This document shows, in pieces, positions 56,377 to 64,000 of a stretch of 64,000 nucleotides of DNA; position 1 is the stretch's first letter, and every line of letters starts with the position of its first letter. Under the pieces are notes generated by a model that saw nothing but the letters and a program-made list of their open reading frames with translations, had not been told where the DNA came from and ran no database searches. The DNA is taken from positions 1,116,001-1,180,000 of the forward strand of contig NZ_UAUU01000002.1 in NCBI RefSeq assembly GCF_900457465.1. The letters are read 5' to 3'. The translations under genes were made by a program, and so were the position numbers. This DNA comes from Sphingobacterium multivorum. Its GTDB lineage: Bacteria > Bacteroidota > Bacteroidia > Sphingobacteriales > Sphingobacteriaceae.

Positions 56377-56406
56377 AAGTCCCAGATAGCAAACTACCTG
56401 GGACTT
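56377..56406 (-). terminator. Intrinsic terminator after the PUL
   Basis: On the minus strand AAGTCCCAG pairs with CTGGGACTT, with inner GTAG/CTAT pairs, followed by TTTTC; 19 bases after the SusE/F-like stop codon. Confidence 0.85.
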
Positions 56407-56424
56407 GGAAAAAATCAATCTTTA

Positions 56425-57765
56425 TTATTTTGTCGCAATCGTCAAGACAGCTTTCTTATTACCTGCAGTTAAATCCAATGTAAAAACATAGGTTTTACCG
56501 ATCTCTAATACTTTACCGGTTTTGATGCCAAGATTGCCTGAGTCGCGTCCATTCTTTCCATCCCCCACAAAAACGATATCACTTGTCGTTGTCAGGTCTG
56601 TGCCACCAAATTCACCGCCCCATCCCTTTTGATGGAAAAATTTGAAATTGATGTTATCAGAATTTATAGACTCTCCTGCCTTAACAGTTATCTGGTATTT
56701 CTTGTTGCCTAGCGGCACCAGACAAAGCGCTTTATCTGTGTTCCAGCCTACCTGATTACTAGATACCTTAGGTTTTCCGATTCCTTCACCAATAATCCAA
56801 ACCGCCCCACTTCCGTCATCTTGTAATTTTGCTAAATCATTACCTGTCATCGCTTCAACCACAAAATATTTTAAGGTAAAGTCCGCAGTAACGCGATACT
56901 TACCGTTCATTCCGTTGAAAGCGATTGATCCGTCAGGAGCTTGTGTAAAATAGTCCGGATCAATCCACCAATTCTTCAGATCTTCTATTCCGTCAAGAAC
57001 CACCTTCTCGCCTTTTACCATATTCAACTCTGCCTTAAAGTGCTCATCATCGAGGCGACTGAATACCGTTCCATTAATGGCATAAGCAATAATAAACGGT
57101 GAAGCTTGATAAGTTGAGGTATTAAATGCGATGCTATAGGTTCCAGAAGTTGAATTTGAAAATGGGATTTCAGCCGTAGACCCTAGGTTTATAACATTAT
57201 TGACCCAACCAAAATTCATCAGATTGCCTTGTGCGCCCACTTTTGGTGCTTGAATATAGCCCTTTACCGAAAATGGAAAATTCTCTTTTGCCGCATATTG
57301 ATTACGCCCTACCCTTTCCATGCGATAGGACTTGGACTCTGTGACTAAAGTTAAATATGGAAAGTCGGGTCTGCTCAGATTAATATCAAAAGATTGTTCC
57401 GTTATTTTTTGGCTAATATTCTGTAAGACAAACTTAAGGGTTGCTTTTCCATCGGGAATATCTTTCAGGAACGGAACATAAATTTTTCCAGCATAATCTC
57501 CATTTTGTTTGGTACGAATGACGGTTTCTGTTACCTTGTCGTCTGTAAAATACAATTGTGCTTTAACAGTAGACAGCGCAACTTCACTATCCGACACATG
57601 CACCTGAAATTCGAGACTATCCCCAAAATTTGCAGTCGAGATAGGCGATTTCAATTCGATTTTAGGATCCCCTATTTGATAGGTATATTTTTCATCCTTT
57701 TTACAGGAACTAACTGCAGTAATAGCAGCAGTTCCCAATAGTATATTGATGAGATATCTTTTCAT
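56425..57765 (-). CDS. SusE/SusF-like surface glycan-binding lipoprotein
   Basis: 446 residues with a lipobox and lipoprotein-export-like tail (AVSSCKKDEKY). An N-terminal Ig-like domain (about 35-130), a middle beta-rich part, and a C-terminal SusE/F-type carbohydrate-binding domain (VWIIGEGIGKPKV, FKFFHQKGWGGEFGGTDLT, YVFTLDLTAGNKKAVLTI). Probably holds glycan at the cell surface beside SusD. Last gene of the locus before the terminator. Confidence 0.82.
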   Translation of the reverse strand: MKRYLINILLGTAAITAVSSCKKDEKYTYQIGDPKIELKSPISTANFGDSLEFQVHVSDSEVALSTVKAQLYFTDDKVTETVIRTKQNGDYAGKIYVPFLKDIPDGKATLKFVLQNISQKITEQSFDINLSRPDFPYLTLVTESKSYRMERVGRNQYAAKENFPFSVKGYIQAPKVGAQGNLMNFGWVNNVINLGSTAEIPFSNSTSGTYSIAFNTSTYQASPFIIAYAINGTVFSRLDDEHFKAELNMVKGEKVVLDGIEDLKNWWIDPDYFTQAPDGSIAFNGMNGKYRVTADFTLKYFVVEAMTGNDLAKLQDDGSGAVWIIGEGIGKPKVSSNQVGWNTDKALCLVPLGNKKYQITVKAGESINSDNINFKFFHQKGWGGEFGGTDLTTTSDIVFVGDGKNGRDSGNLGIKTGKVLEIGKTYVFTLDLTAGNKKAVLTIATK

Positions 57766-57822
57766 TTGTTCATAATTTATGCGCTATCCATGTGATAGCG
57801 CTTAAGGTCTATCATCCTCCAA

Positions 57823-59319
57823 TTAATAGGTCCAGCGGTAAGAAACAACCGACTTAGCTGGCACATCATAACTAAAATGATGTTTACCATCTGCCAACGT
57901 AATTTTACGGCTATCGCCCGATTCGTTTAACAGAACAACAGCATAGGTTCCGTCTGTATTTTGAAATGCAGTATAAACCAACCCTTCCGCTGTATATCCA
58001 GAAGCGCCAATCCGTGTGGCCCCTGATTTGACCACCGAGGAAAGATGACCAACAATATAGTAATGCGAATTGCGCGTTATATTCTTATAATTTGCCTTAC
58101 TAATATCTACGGCTCCATAACATGTCTGACAGCCACCTTCGCGATTTGGCCCTTTGTCAGTATCAAGCATCAGGTTCCATACAATGACGCCCTTGCTCCA
58201 ATTGTTGACGGTGCCCAATGCAACTTCACGCATATCCTCCATCAAACGTTTTTCAAGATTGCGTCCATCATTCCATTCCCCAATGGATGTTTCCGTAAAT
58301 ACCAGTTCCTTATCTGGGCGTTGATTATGAATATCGATAAGTTCAGCCTTATCCCCACCATAATTATGGTACGCCGCTCCGGCGAAGAATGAAGCCGCTC
58401 CGGCATCGTTATAGATCTTTACAGGGTAATCAGCCTGATCAGCAATGTTATCATAGTTATAATTATGATCAAATGCATAGATCTTTGTTGATAAGTTAGC
58501 CGCTTTTAACTGTGGGCCCAAAGCTTGTTTGACAAAAGCTTGTTGCTCTTGCCATGACATATAAAGCGAAGCGGAATTTTTTCTGTTCAACGGTTCATTT
58601 TGAACAGTAATCGAATAAATATTAATGCCTTCTTTCTTCATTGCTTGGATCCATTGAACGAAATACCAACCATAGTCCTGATAATACTTTGGATTTAACT
58701 GACCACTGGTCCACGAATCAAAGGGCTTTAAATCAGTTAAGTTGTTAACTTTCATCCATTTCGGTGGAGTCCATGGAGAGCCCATGATTTTTATGGATGG
58801 ATTGATGGCAAGTATTTCTTTCAGCACTGGAATGATATATTGTGTTTCTTCCGACTGTAGTCCAAAATTTTCCTTTCCTTCCTTATCCCAGCAGGTATAT
58901 TCACTCAAAGAGAAGTCGGAACATCCAATAGCAATACGGATGTAATTCATTCCCATTCCATCTTTATCTGAGAAAGTCTCCGTAAGAAATTTTGTTCGAT
59001 CTTCCTTACTCATCTTCATCAGATTATAGCAGGTAGAGCCTGTAACTGCTGCACCGAAGCCGTCCATTGTCTGAAATTTCTTAGCTGGATCTAGCGTAAT
59101 TGTATTAGGCGACATGTTAAATTTGGAACTGAAATCAACAAAGCGTTTTCCAAAATCCAAAGACCGACTGCCTGTCGTCGTATAAATGGTAACGTCACCA
59201 CTTTTTTTAATTTCATCACCTTGTGAAGGTGTATAGCTGTCACGGTTACAAGATGTTGCCGTCACTAGACAGGACAACAAGAATGTATATATCATAGTTT
59301 TTTTATTATTGCGTTTCAT
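57823..59319 (-). CDS. GH30 glycoside hydrolase (beta-1,6-glucanase / glucosylceramidase type), lipoprotein
   Basis: 498 residues with a lipobox (VTATSC). (Beta/alpha)8 barrel with MDGFGAAVTGSTCYNL, GMNYIRIAIGCSDFS, MGSPWTPPKWMK, acid/base Glu242 in TVQNEPLNRK, nucleophile Glu343 in LVFTETSIGEW, and a C-terminal beta-sandwich. GH30 subfamily 3-like members cleave beta-1,6-glucan and occur in Bacteroides fungal-glucan loci; the subfamily here is inferred. Encoded between SusD and the SusE/F-like protein. Confidence 0.9.
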   Translation of the reverse strand: MKRNNKKTMIYTFLLSCLVTATSCNRDSYTPSQGDEIKKSGDVTIYTTTGSRSLDFGKRFVDFSSKFNMSPNTITLDPAKKFQTMDGFGAAVTGSTCYNLMKMSKEDRTKFLTETFSDKDGMGMNYIRIAIGCSDFSLSEYTCWDKEGKENFGLQSEETQYIIPVLKEILAINPSIKIMGSPWTPPKWMKVNNLTDLKPFDSWTSGQLNPKYYQDYGWYFVQWIQAMKKEGINIYSITVQNEPLNRKNSASLYMSWQEQQAFVKQALGPQLKAANLSTKIYAFDHNYNYDNIADQADYPVKIYNDAGAASFFAGAAYHNYGGDKAELIDIHNQRPDKELVFTETSIGEWNDGRNLEKRLMEDMREVALGTVNNWSKGVIVWNLMLDTDKGPNREGGCQTCYGAVDISKANYKNITRNSHYYIVGHLSSVVKSGATRIGASGYTAEGLVYTAFQNTDGTYAVVLLNESGDSRKITLADGKHHFSYDVPAKSVVSYRWTY

Positions 59320-59373
59320 CTGTTAATAAATTTTTCGCCATCCATCAAATGAGGATTTCCGTTGTTAAATCAG

Positions 59374-60891
59374 TTAATACCCCGGATTCTGAACTAGATT
59401 AGGATTCTGATCAATTTTTGGTTGCGGAATCGGTAAACGGTAAGAGTTCTTCGTGAAGGGATACACCTGTGCCTTTCTTCCAGCATCTTTAGCATAAACA
59501 GCATTCATGACAGATTCCACCTTATCTAAGCGCACGAGATCAAACCATCGTTGTCCTTCGAAGGCCAATTCAAGACGACGTTCTTTCAAATAAGCGTCTA
59601 ATAAAGCATCCTTATTTGAACGTACGGCAGCGGATATTTTAGGCAATTTAGCACGGGTGCGAATTTTGTCAATAATGTCTGCCGCTCCAGATAGATCTGA
59701 TCCCTGCTGAATTAATGCTTCCGCTTTTAACAATAAAAGGTCTGCGTAACGAAGCTTGACAATACTATTAAATGCAGAACGTAATTTAAACATGAATGGA
59801 TAATGGTTTGACGGATAATAGTTGCTCCAAGTAGTGGAATAATAAACAATAGATTGCCCCAAACGAACCTGGTCCCCTTCATTCGTATACGCTTGAATCA
59901 AGTCCCGAGATGGGGTTATCCATTTGGCCCATGTGAAGTTATTATCATAATTGGACAAATCCCTTCCAAACATCCAAGTCGCCCAATTACCTCCACCCGA
60001 AGTAAACTGTGCTTCCAAAATCGATTCTTTCGTATTCCGCTGTGCAAGATCTGTGTTGCTTGCATTCATTGCATATAGATCTGAGTAATTGGTATTCAGA
60101 TCAAATCCATCCGCAGTCAATGCGTCAACATATTGGATAACTTTAGCGTAATCGCGAATTGGTTTTTCGGCATAGATCTTTGCCAGCATCGCTCGTGCGA
60201 CGGATTTGGTAAATAAAGTCTTATTCCCATTATTGTTGGGTGGTGCATCAGCCAATCCGTCCATCAAGTCTTTTTCGATCTGCTTATAGGCTTCTTCTAC
60301 TGTGGCTTGTTTTGGAAAATATTGCGGATAAACTTCATTGACATTGTCACCAGTAATATCGGGTGCAATTGTGGTAATGACAGGGATAGATCCGAATATA
60401 CGGACCATATCAAACATCGCCAATGCTCTGAATAGTTTAGCTTGTGCCTTATACGTTCTAATATCCGTATCGCTCAACGATTTATCAGCAACACTATCAA
60501 CGTAAATGATCAATCGATTTGCACGTCCAACATCTTCCAGATATCTTCCCCAATCCCGGTCAACAACCGAGTTAGACCCTTCAATAGAATTATTTTCGAA
60601 AGGTACAACTTCCGCTCCCGTCGTTCCCGCATAGGAATTATCGGCATGGGAATCTCCGATTAGGAGCAGATCGAGATACCAATGTTCCTGCCGATCTTTC
60701 ATTTGCTGATAAATCCCCGCCAAATAGGTCTCAACCTCAGCTCTATTCTTAAAAACAATCTGCGTTCCTGTCTCGGTCTTCCCTTGACTCACATCCGAAT
60801 AATCTGAAAGTGGATCACGGTTCAAAGAGCAAGAAAATAAAAACAAAGAGCCGGTTAGCAAAGAAAGAGCATTACTTATATATTTTTTCAT
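59374..60891 (-). CDS. SusD/RagB-family glycan-binding lipoprotein
   Basis: 505 residues. Lipobox LFLFSC (Cys21), TPR-rich SusD fold with ENNSIEGSNSVVDRDWGRY, AKLFRALAMFDMVRIFGSIPV, LRYADLLLLKAEAL and RLELAFEGQRWFDLVRLDK, and the C-terminal PIPQPKIDQNPNLVQNPGY block. Partner of the SusC protein encoded just upstream (11 bases). Confidence 0.95.
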   Translation of the reverse strand: MKKYISNALSLLTGSLFLFSCSLNRDPLSDYSDVSQGKTETGTQIVFKNRAEVETYLAGIYQQMKDRQEHWYLDLLLIGDSHADNSYAGTTGAEVVPFENNSIEGSNSVVDRDWGRYLEDVGRANRLIIYVDSVADKSLSDTDIRTYKAQAKLFRALAMFDMVRIFGSIPVITTIAPDITGDNVNEVYPQYFPKQATVEEAYKQIEKDLMDGLADAPPNNNGNKTLFTKSVARAMLAKIYAEKPIRDYAKVIQYVDALTADGFDLNTNYSDLYAMNASNTDLAQRNTKESILEAQFTSGGGNWATWMFGRDLSNYDNNFTWAKWITPSRDLIQAYTNEGDQVRLGQSIVYYSTTWSNYYPSNHYPFMFKLRSAFNSIVKLRYADLLLLKAEALIQQGSDLSGAADIIDKIRTRAKLPKISAAVRSNKDALLDAYLKERRLELAFEGQRWFDLVRLDKVESVMNAVYAKDAGRKAQVYPFTKNSYRLPIPQPKIDQNPNLVQNPGY

Positions 60892-60902
60892 GATACAGAC
60901 AA

Positions 60903-63881
60903 TTAAAACTCAATATTAAGACCTAAAACAAATGAACGATTCTGTGGATAGGTACCCCAATCTATACCTTGGATTCTGGAATCGGATCCGCCCGAATATT
61001 GGTTTACTTCCGGATCCATACCTGAATACTTAGTCAAGGTAAACAGATTGCTTACAGATAGATAAGGCTGAATTTTATGGATACCAATACGCTTCAGTAT
61101 CTCCGGAGAAATGGAATAGCCCAAGGACACATTTTTCATCCGCAAATAACTACCATCTTCAACAAAATAGGTTGAATTTTTCATGTCAAACCCAGCTTTA
61201 GGAACATGTGTAATCTGTCCCGGTACCCGCCAGCGATCCAATACAACTGTCGTTTGATTTCGACCATCATACATCCCCTCTGTTTCCATACGGCTGGCAT
61301 TGAAGATGTCGTTTCCATAAGTTCCCTGAATGAATATGCTTAGATCGAAATTTTTCCAAGAGAAACTATTTGTCATACCATACACAAACTTTGGCAGGGG
61401 ATTGCCGATATACGTACGGTCGCTTGACGAGATCTTGCCATCTCCGTTCAGGTCGCGATACATGAGCTCACCGGTTTCAGGGTTTACGCCATCTGAAATA
61501 TAACCGAAGAATCCTGCAAGCGATCTTCCGGGCTCATTTTTCACCACAAAATCATTGACATAATCGTTCGTTTTGACATCATAATACACCTGTTGTAAGT
61601 CGAGCTGCTGAAGCTTATTTCTGTTGAAAGAGATATTAAAATCTGTATTCCAAGTCAAGTTTCCGGTCAGATTTTTCGAATTTACCGCAAATTCAAAACC
61701 ATGATTATTCAACCTTCCACCATTTCTTTGGATTGTAGTTGCTTGCTGTCCTGCAGGCAAGCTCGCATTCATTAAAAGATTCTTGGTATCCTTGTTGTAG
61801 TAATCTGCGCTGATGCTGAGTCGATTATTCAACATCGTGATATCAAAACCGATACTGGTTGTGCTTGTCGTTTCCCAAGTTAAATCTTTCGCTCTTAAGA
61901 TTGTGGGTTTATTGATATTTGGTACAGCATTGTCTTTTCCCTCAACAAACCATTGTTGACGTTGGATACCGCTCAATTGCAGGTAAGCATAATCGCCTAA
62001 TCCGTATTGATTACCTGTCTGTCCCCACCCCCCCCGGATTTTTAAGTCGTTTATCCAGGTTACATCTTTCATAAAATCTTCAGCAGAGATTCTCCAAGCA
62101 GCCGATACCGATGGAAAATAGCCCCAACGTCGTTCTGGACTTAGCTTGGAAGAACCATCGGCACGCATATTTGCGGTCAATAAATACTTGCCATCATAAT
62201 TGTACATTGCGCGTGCGAAATAGGACATAATCCCCCAATTGGATGCTGTAGATCCTGTTCTATCCCAAGAGATCTTATTTGCAGCATTAAGTGTCTCAAT
62301 GATTCCATTAGCATAGTTTGAACCATAGATATAGCTTCTGGAGTACTTAGAATCCGTCCATGACGAACCGCCCATTACTTCCAAATTATGCTTTCCGAAG
62401 TTCTTCGTGTATGTCAAGAAATTGTCCCACGTTAACACGGTATTTGTATTACGAATATCTGAAGCTTCCCCGAATTGATTTCTTCCCCACGCTGTCGTCC
62501 AAGGATCCAAAAAAGTGGTCATCACCCCGGATCTTCGATCTAATGAAAACGAAGTTTTCCATGTTAAGTTAGGCATAAAGGAAATCAATGCACTTCCTGT
62601 GGCAACAAGACGGTTTTCGCGGTTATTGTTATTCCTTGTCCGGGCTAAGTTTTCCAATGGACCTGTAATGTTGTTGATCCCATAAAAATTATTATAGAAT
62701 CGATCTGGATTTGTTGGATCCCATACAGGGGCGTAAGTAGGTGTTGTGATTACAGATGTAACTACTCCACCACGGTTAGAACCCAATCCGGAGGTAATTC
62801 CATTATCATTGTTATCGGAATAATTGATATTCGCATTCACCTTTAGCCATTTTCGAACTTGGTTATCAATATTAGCACGAAAATTATATCGTCTAAAAAA
62901 GGATCCTTGTAATGTTCCTTTTTCGTTCAAGTACCCTCCACCTAAATAGTAACGAAGCTTCTCATTACCATCCGAGATGGATATTTGATGATTTTGTTGA
63001 ATACCTGTCTTGTAGGTTTCTTTGAACCAATCCGTTTGATCCAACAATCCCTCTGGCAGATTTATCATACCTATTTCATCCTGTAAGTCTTTGTATTGAC
63101 TGGTATTTAAAACGTTGACAGTGTTATTGACAACATTGGCTGTCCACTGTGTTCCAAGCGTAATTTTTGCCTCGCCGGCTTTTCCTGATTTTGTCGTAAC
63201 CAAGATGACACCGTTCGAACCACGCGAGCCGTAGATCGCTGCCGATGAGGCGTCCTTTAGAATTTGAATGTCCGTGATATCATTGGGAGACAAGAACTTA
63301 ATATCTTCCACAGGAACTCCATCAACAACATATAAGGGAGTCGTATTGCTATTAAAAGACGTTATCCCCCGAATTTGTATCTGAGGTGCTGCACCTGGCT
63401 GGCCACTCGGCTGAATAACAGTGACGCCGGCAGCCTTACCTTGAATGGCTTGTCCAAAATTGGTGACGGGCCTCTTTTCAAGGTCTTTCGTGGAAACAGA
63501 AGAGATTGCAGTCGTGACATCTTTTCTTTTGACGCTACCATAACCGATTACAATGACATCCTCCAGCATATTGGTTGATGAATTCAATTGGACGACCATG
63601 GTACTGTTGGCAGGCAATTCTTTGCTGTCGTAGCCAACAAAGGTAAATTGGAGTATACTGCCGATGCTAGCAGAAATTTGAAAACGCCCATCTGCATTAC
63701 TGGAGACTGCATTATTACTTCCTTTTTGTGTAATGGTTACTCCAGAGAGTGGTTTCTGATCTTGAGCATCCAAGATACGTCCACTGACTTGAACTCGGTC
63801 TTGGGCAAATACCAAATTCACCAAAGTAAACAAGAAAGCTAGCCCCATTGAAAAGGCAACTTTTCGTGTAAAGTAAATCAT
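60903..63881 (-). CDS. SusC/RagA-family TonB-dependent glycan importer
   Basis: 992 residues. Signal peptide, carboxypeptidase-like regulatory domain (VSGRILDAQDQKPLSGVTI, about 32-110), SusC signature MLEDVIVIGYGSVKRKDVT, plug with YVVDGVPVEDI and AAIYGSRGSNGVILVTTK, then barrel ending FVLGLNIEF. First gene of the polysaccharide locus; the 119 bases left upstream show two direct TTGGTTATT copies at 63896-63904 and 63915-63923 but no clear promoter box. The regulator lies outside the window. Confidence 0.95.
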   Translation of the reverse strand: MIYFTRKVAFSMGLAFLFTLVNLVFAQDRVQVSGRILDAQDQKPLSGVTITQKGSNNAVSSNADGRFQISASIGSILQFTFVGYDSKELPANSTMVVQLNSSTNMLEDVIVIGYGSVKRKDVTTAISSVSTKDLEKRPVTNFGQAIQGKAAGVTVIQPSGQPGAAPQIQIRGITSFNSNTTPLYVVDGVPVEDIKFLSPNDITDIQILKDASSAAIYGSRGSNGVILVTTKSGKAGEAKITLGTQWTANVVNNTVNVLNTSQYKDLQDEIGMINLPEGLLDQTDWFKETYKTGIQQNHQISISDGNEKLRYYLGGGYLNEKGTLQGSFFRRYNFRANIDNQVRKWLKVNANINYSDNNDNGITSGLGSNRGGVVTSVITTPTYAPVWDPTNPDRFYNNFYGINNITGPLENLARTRNNNNRENRLVATGSALISFMPNLTWKTSFSLDRRSGVMTTFLDPWTTAWGRNQFGEASDIRNTNTVLTWDNFLTYTKNFGKHNLEVMGGSSWTDSKYSRSYIYGSNYANGIIETLNAANKISWDRTGSTASNWGIMSYFARAMYNYDGKYLLTANMRADGSSKLSPERRWGYFPSVSAAWRISAEDFMKDVTWINDLKIRGGWGQTGNQYGLGDYAYLQLSGIQRQQWFVEGKDNAVPNINKPTILRAKDLTWETTSTTSIGFDITMLNNRLSISADYYNKDTKNLLMNASLPAGQQATTIQRNGGRLNNHGFEFAVNSKNLTGNLTWNTDFNISFNRNKLQQLDLQQVYYDVKTNDYVNDFVVKNEPGRSLAGFFGYISDGVNPETGELMYRDLNGDGKISSSDRTYIGNPLPKFVYGMTNSFSWKNFDLSIFIQGTYGNDIFNASRMETEGMYDGRNQTTVVLDRWRVPGQITHVPKAGFDMKNSTYFVEDGSYLRMKNVSLGYSISPEILKRIGIHKIQPYLSVSNLFTLTKYSGMDPEVNQYSGGSDSRIQGIDWGTYPQNRSFVLGLNIEF

Positions 63882-64000
63882 ATGAAATAAAAAAATTGGT
63901 TATTGTTTAATCTTTTGGTTATTCCAAAATGGCAATGAGTTTCCCCTGCTTCATTGCTCAAAACAAAACTAAGATCACCAAGACGGAGAAAAAAGAGCTA
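63882..64000 (-). promoter_or_regulatory. Upstream region of the SusC gene (truncated by window edge)
   Basis: Non-coding here. It contains the 9-bp direct repeat TTGGTTATT twice, 19 bases apart from start to start. Role not known. Confidence 0.35.

Noticed and set aside
1..64000. CRISPR arrays, tRNA, rRNA, prophage or toxin-antitoxin modules
   Set aside because: No regularly spaced repeats, cloverleaf-like sequences, rRNA segments or phage structural genes were recognised on reading both strands; small RNA genes could be missed without a covariance search.

Overview
The window looks like chromosomal DNA of a Bacteroidota member, most likely Sphingobacteriaceae (Sphingobacterium-like). The support is a SusC/SusD polysaccharide locus, PorX (the PglZ-fused response regulator of type IX secretion), a fused LpxC/FabZ, TAnnTTTG-type -7 promoter boxes a short distance before many start codons, an IS1182-family element and sphingobacterial-type EF-P. 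No rRNA, tRNA, CRISPR or phage module was seen.

Layout. 1-7652 (minus strand): urease operon (outer-membrane porin, ureA, ureB, ureC, ureE, ureF and partial ureG running off the left edge), preceded by a histidine kinase and a frameshifted OmpR-type regulator. UreC carries an N-terminal extension that looks like a twin-arginine export signal. 8056-13255 (plus): a WG-repeat secreted protein, a small membrane protein, then a sulfur operon (two YeeE/YedE halves, a TauE-like permease, an MBL-rhodanese enzyme) behind a perfect GTAACA-N2-TGTTAC palindrome. 13379-24082: membrane protein, M1 peptidase, GH43-like protein, HemW, long-form GAPDH, Kdo transferase, two nucleotide-sugar enzymes. 24135-25902: a complete IS1182-family element with 4-bp target duplication and inward-facing terminators in both ends. 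25960-35798 (minus): unknown protein, TPR/LuxR regulator, 5-formyl-THF cyclo-ligase, EF-P, an ABC ATPase and the lipid A genes lpxA, lpxC/fabZ, lpxD with an HD hydrolase. 36017-50528: porX, tsaE, ABC ATPase, esterase, alanine dehydrogenase, polysaccharide epimerase, TPR protein, ribH, a frameshifted lipoprotein-like gene beside ytxJ, isoaspartyl peptidase, S4 protein, dapD, tsaC, a DUF4920 protein and folP.

50536-56233 (minus) is the most interesting block. A small Cys-containing membrane protein, a YtkA/FixH-like lipoprotein, a TonB receptor with an OprC-like CxxxM copper site, an MbnP-like protein and a di-heme MbnH/MauG-like peroxidase together read as a copper acquisition or handling system. 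The MbnH-like gene is broken by two one-base homopolymer shortenings. 56425-63881 (minus) is a compact polysaccharide-utilisation locus: SusC, SusD, GH30 enzyme, SusE/F-like lipoprotein, predicted for a beta-1,6-type glucan.

Three genes carry frameshifts. Two of them involve one-base changes in A/T homopolymers, which could be real or could be sequencing error. The third is a 4-bp ATGG tandem duplication.
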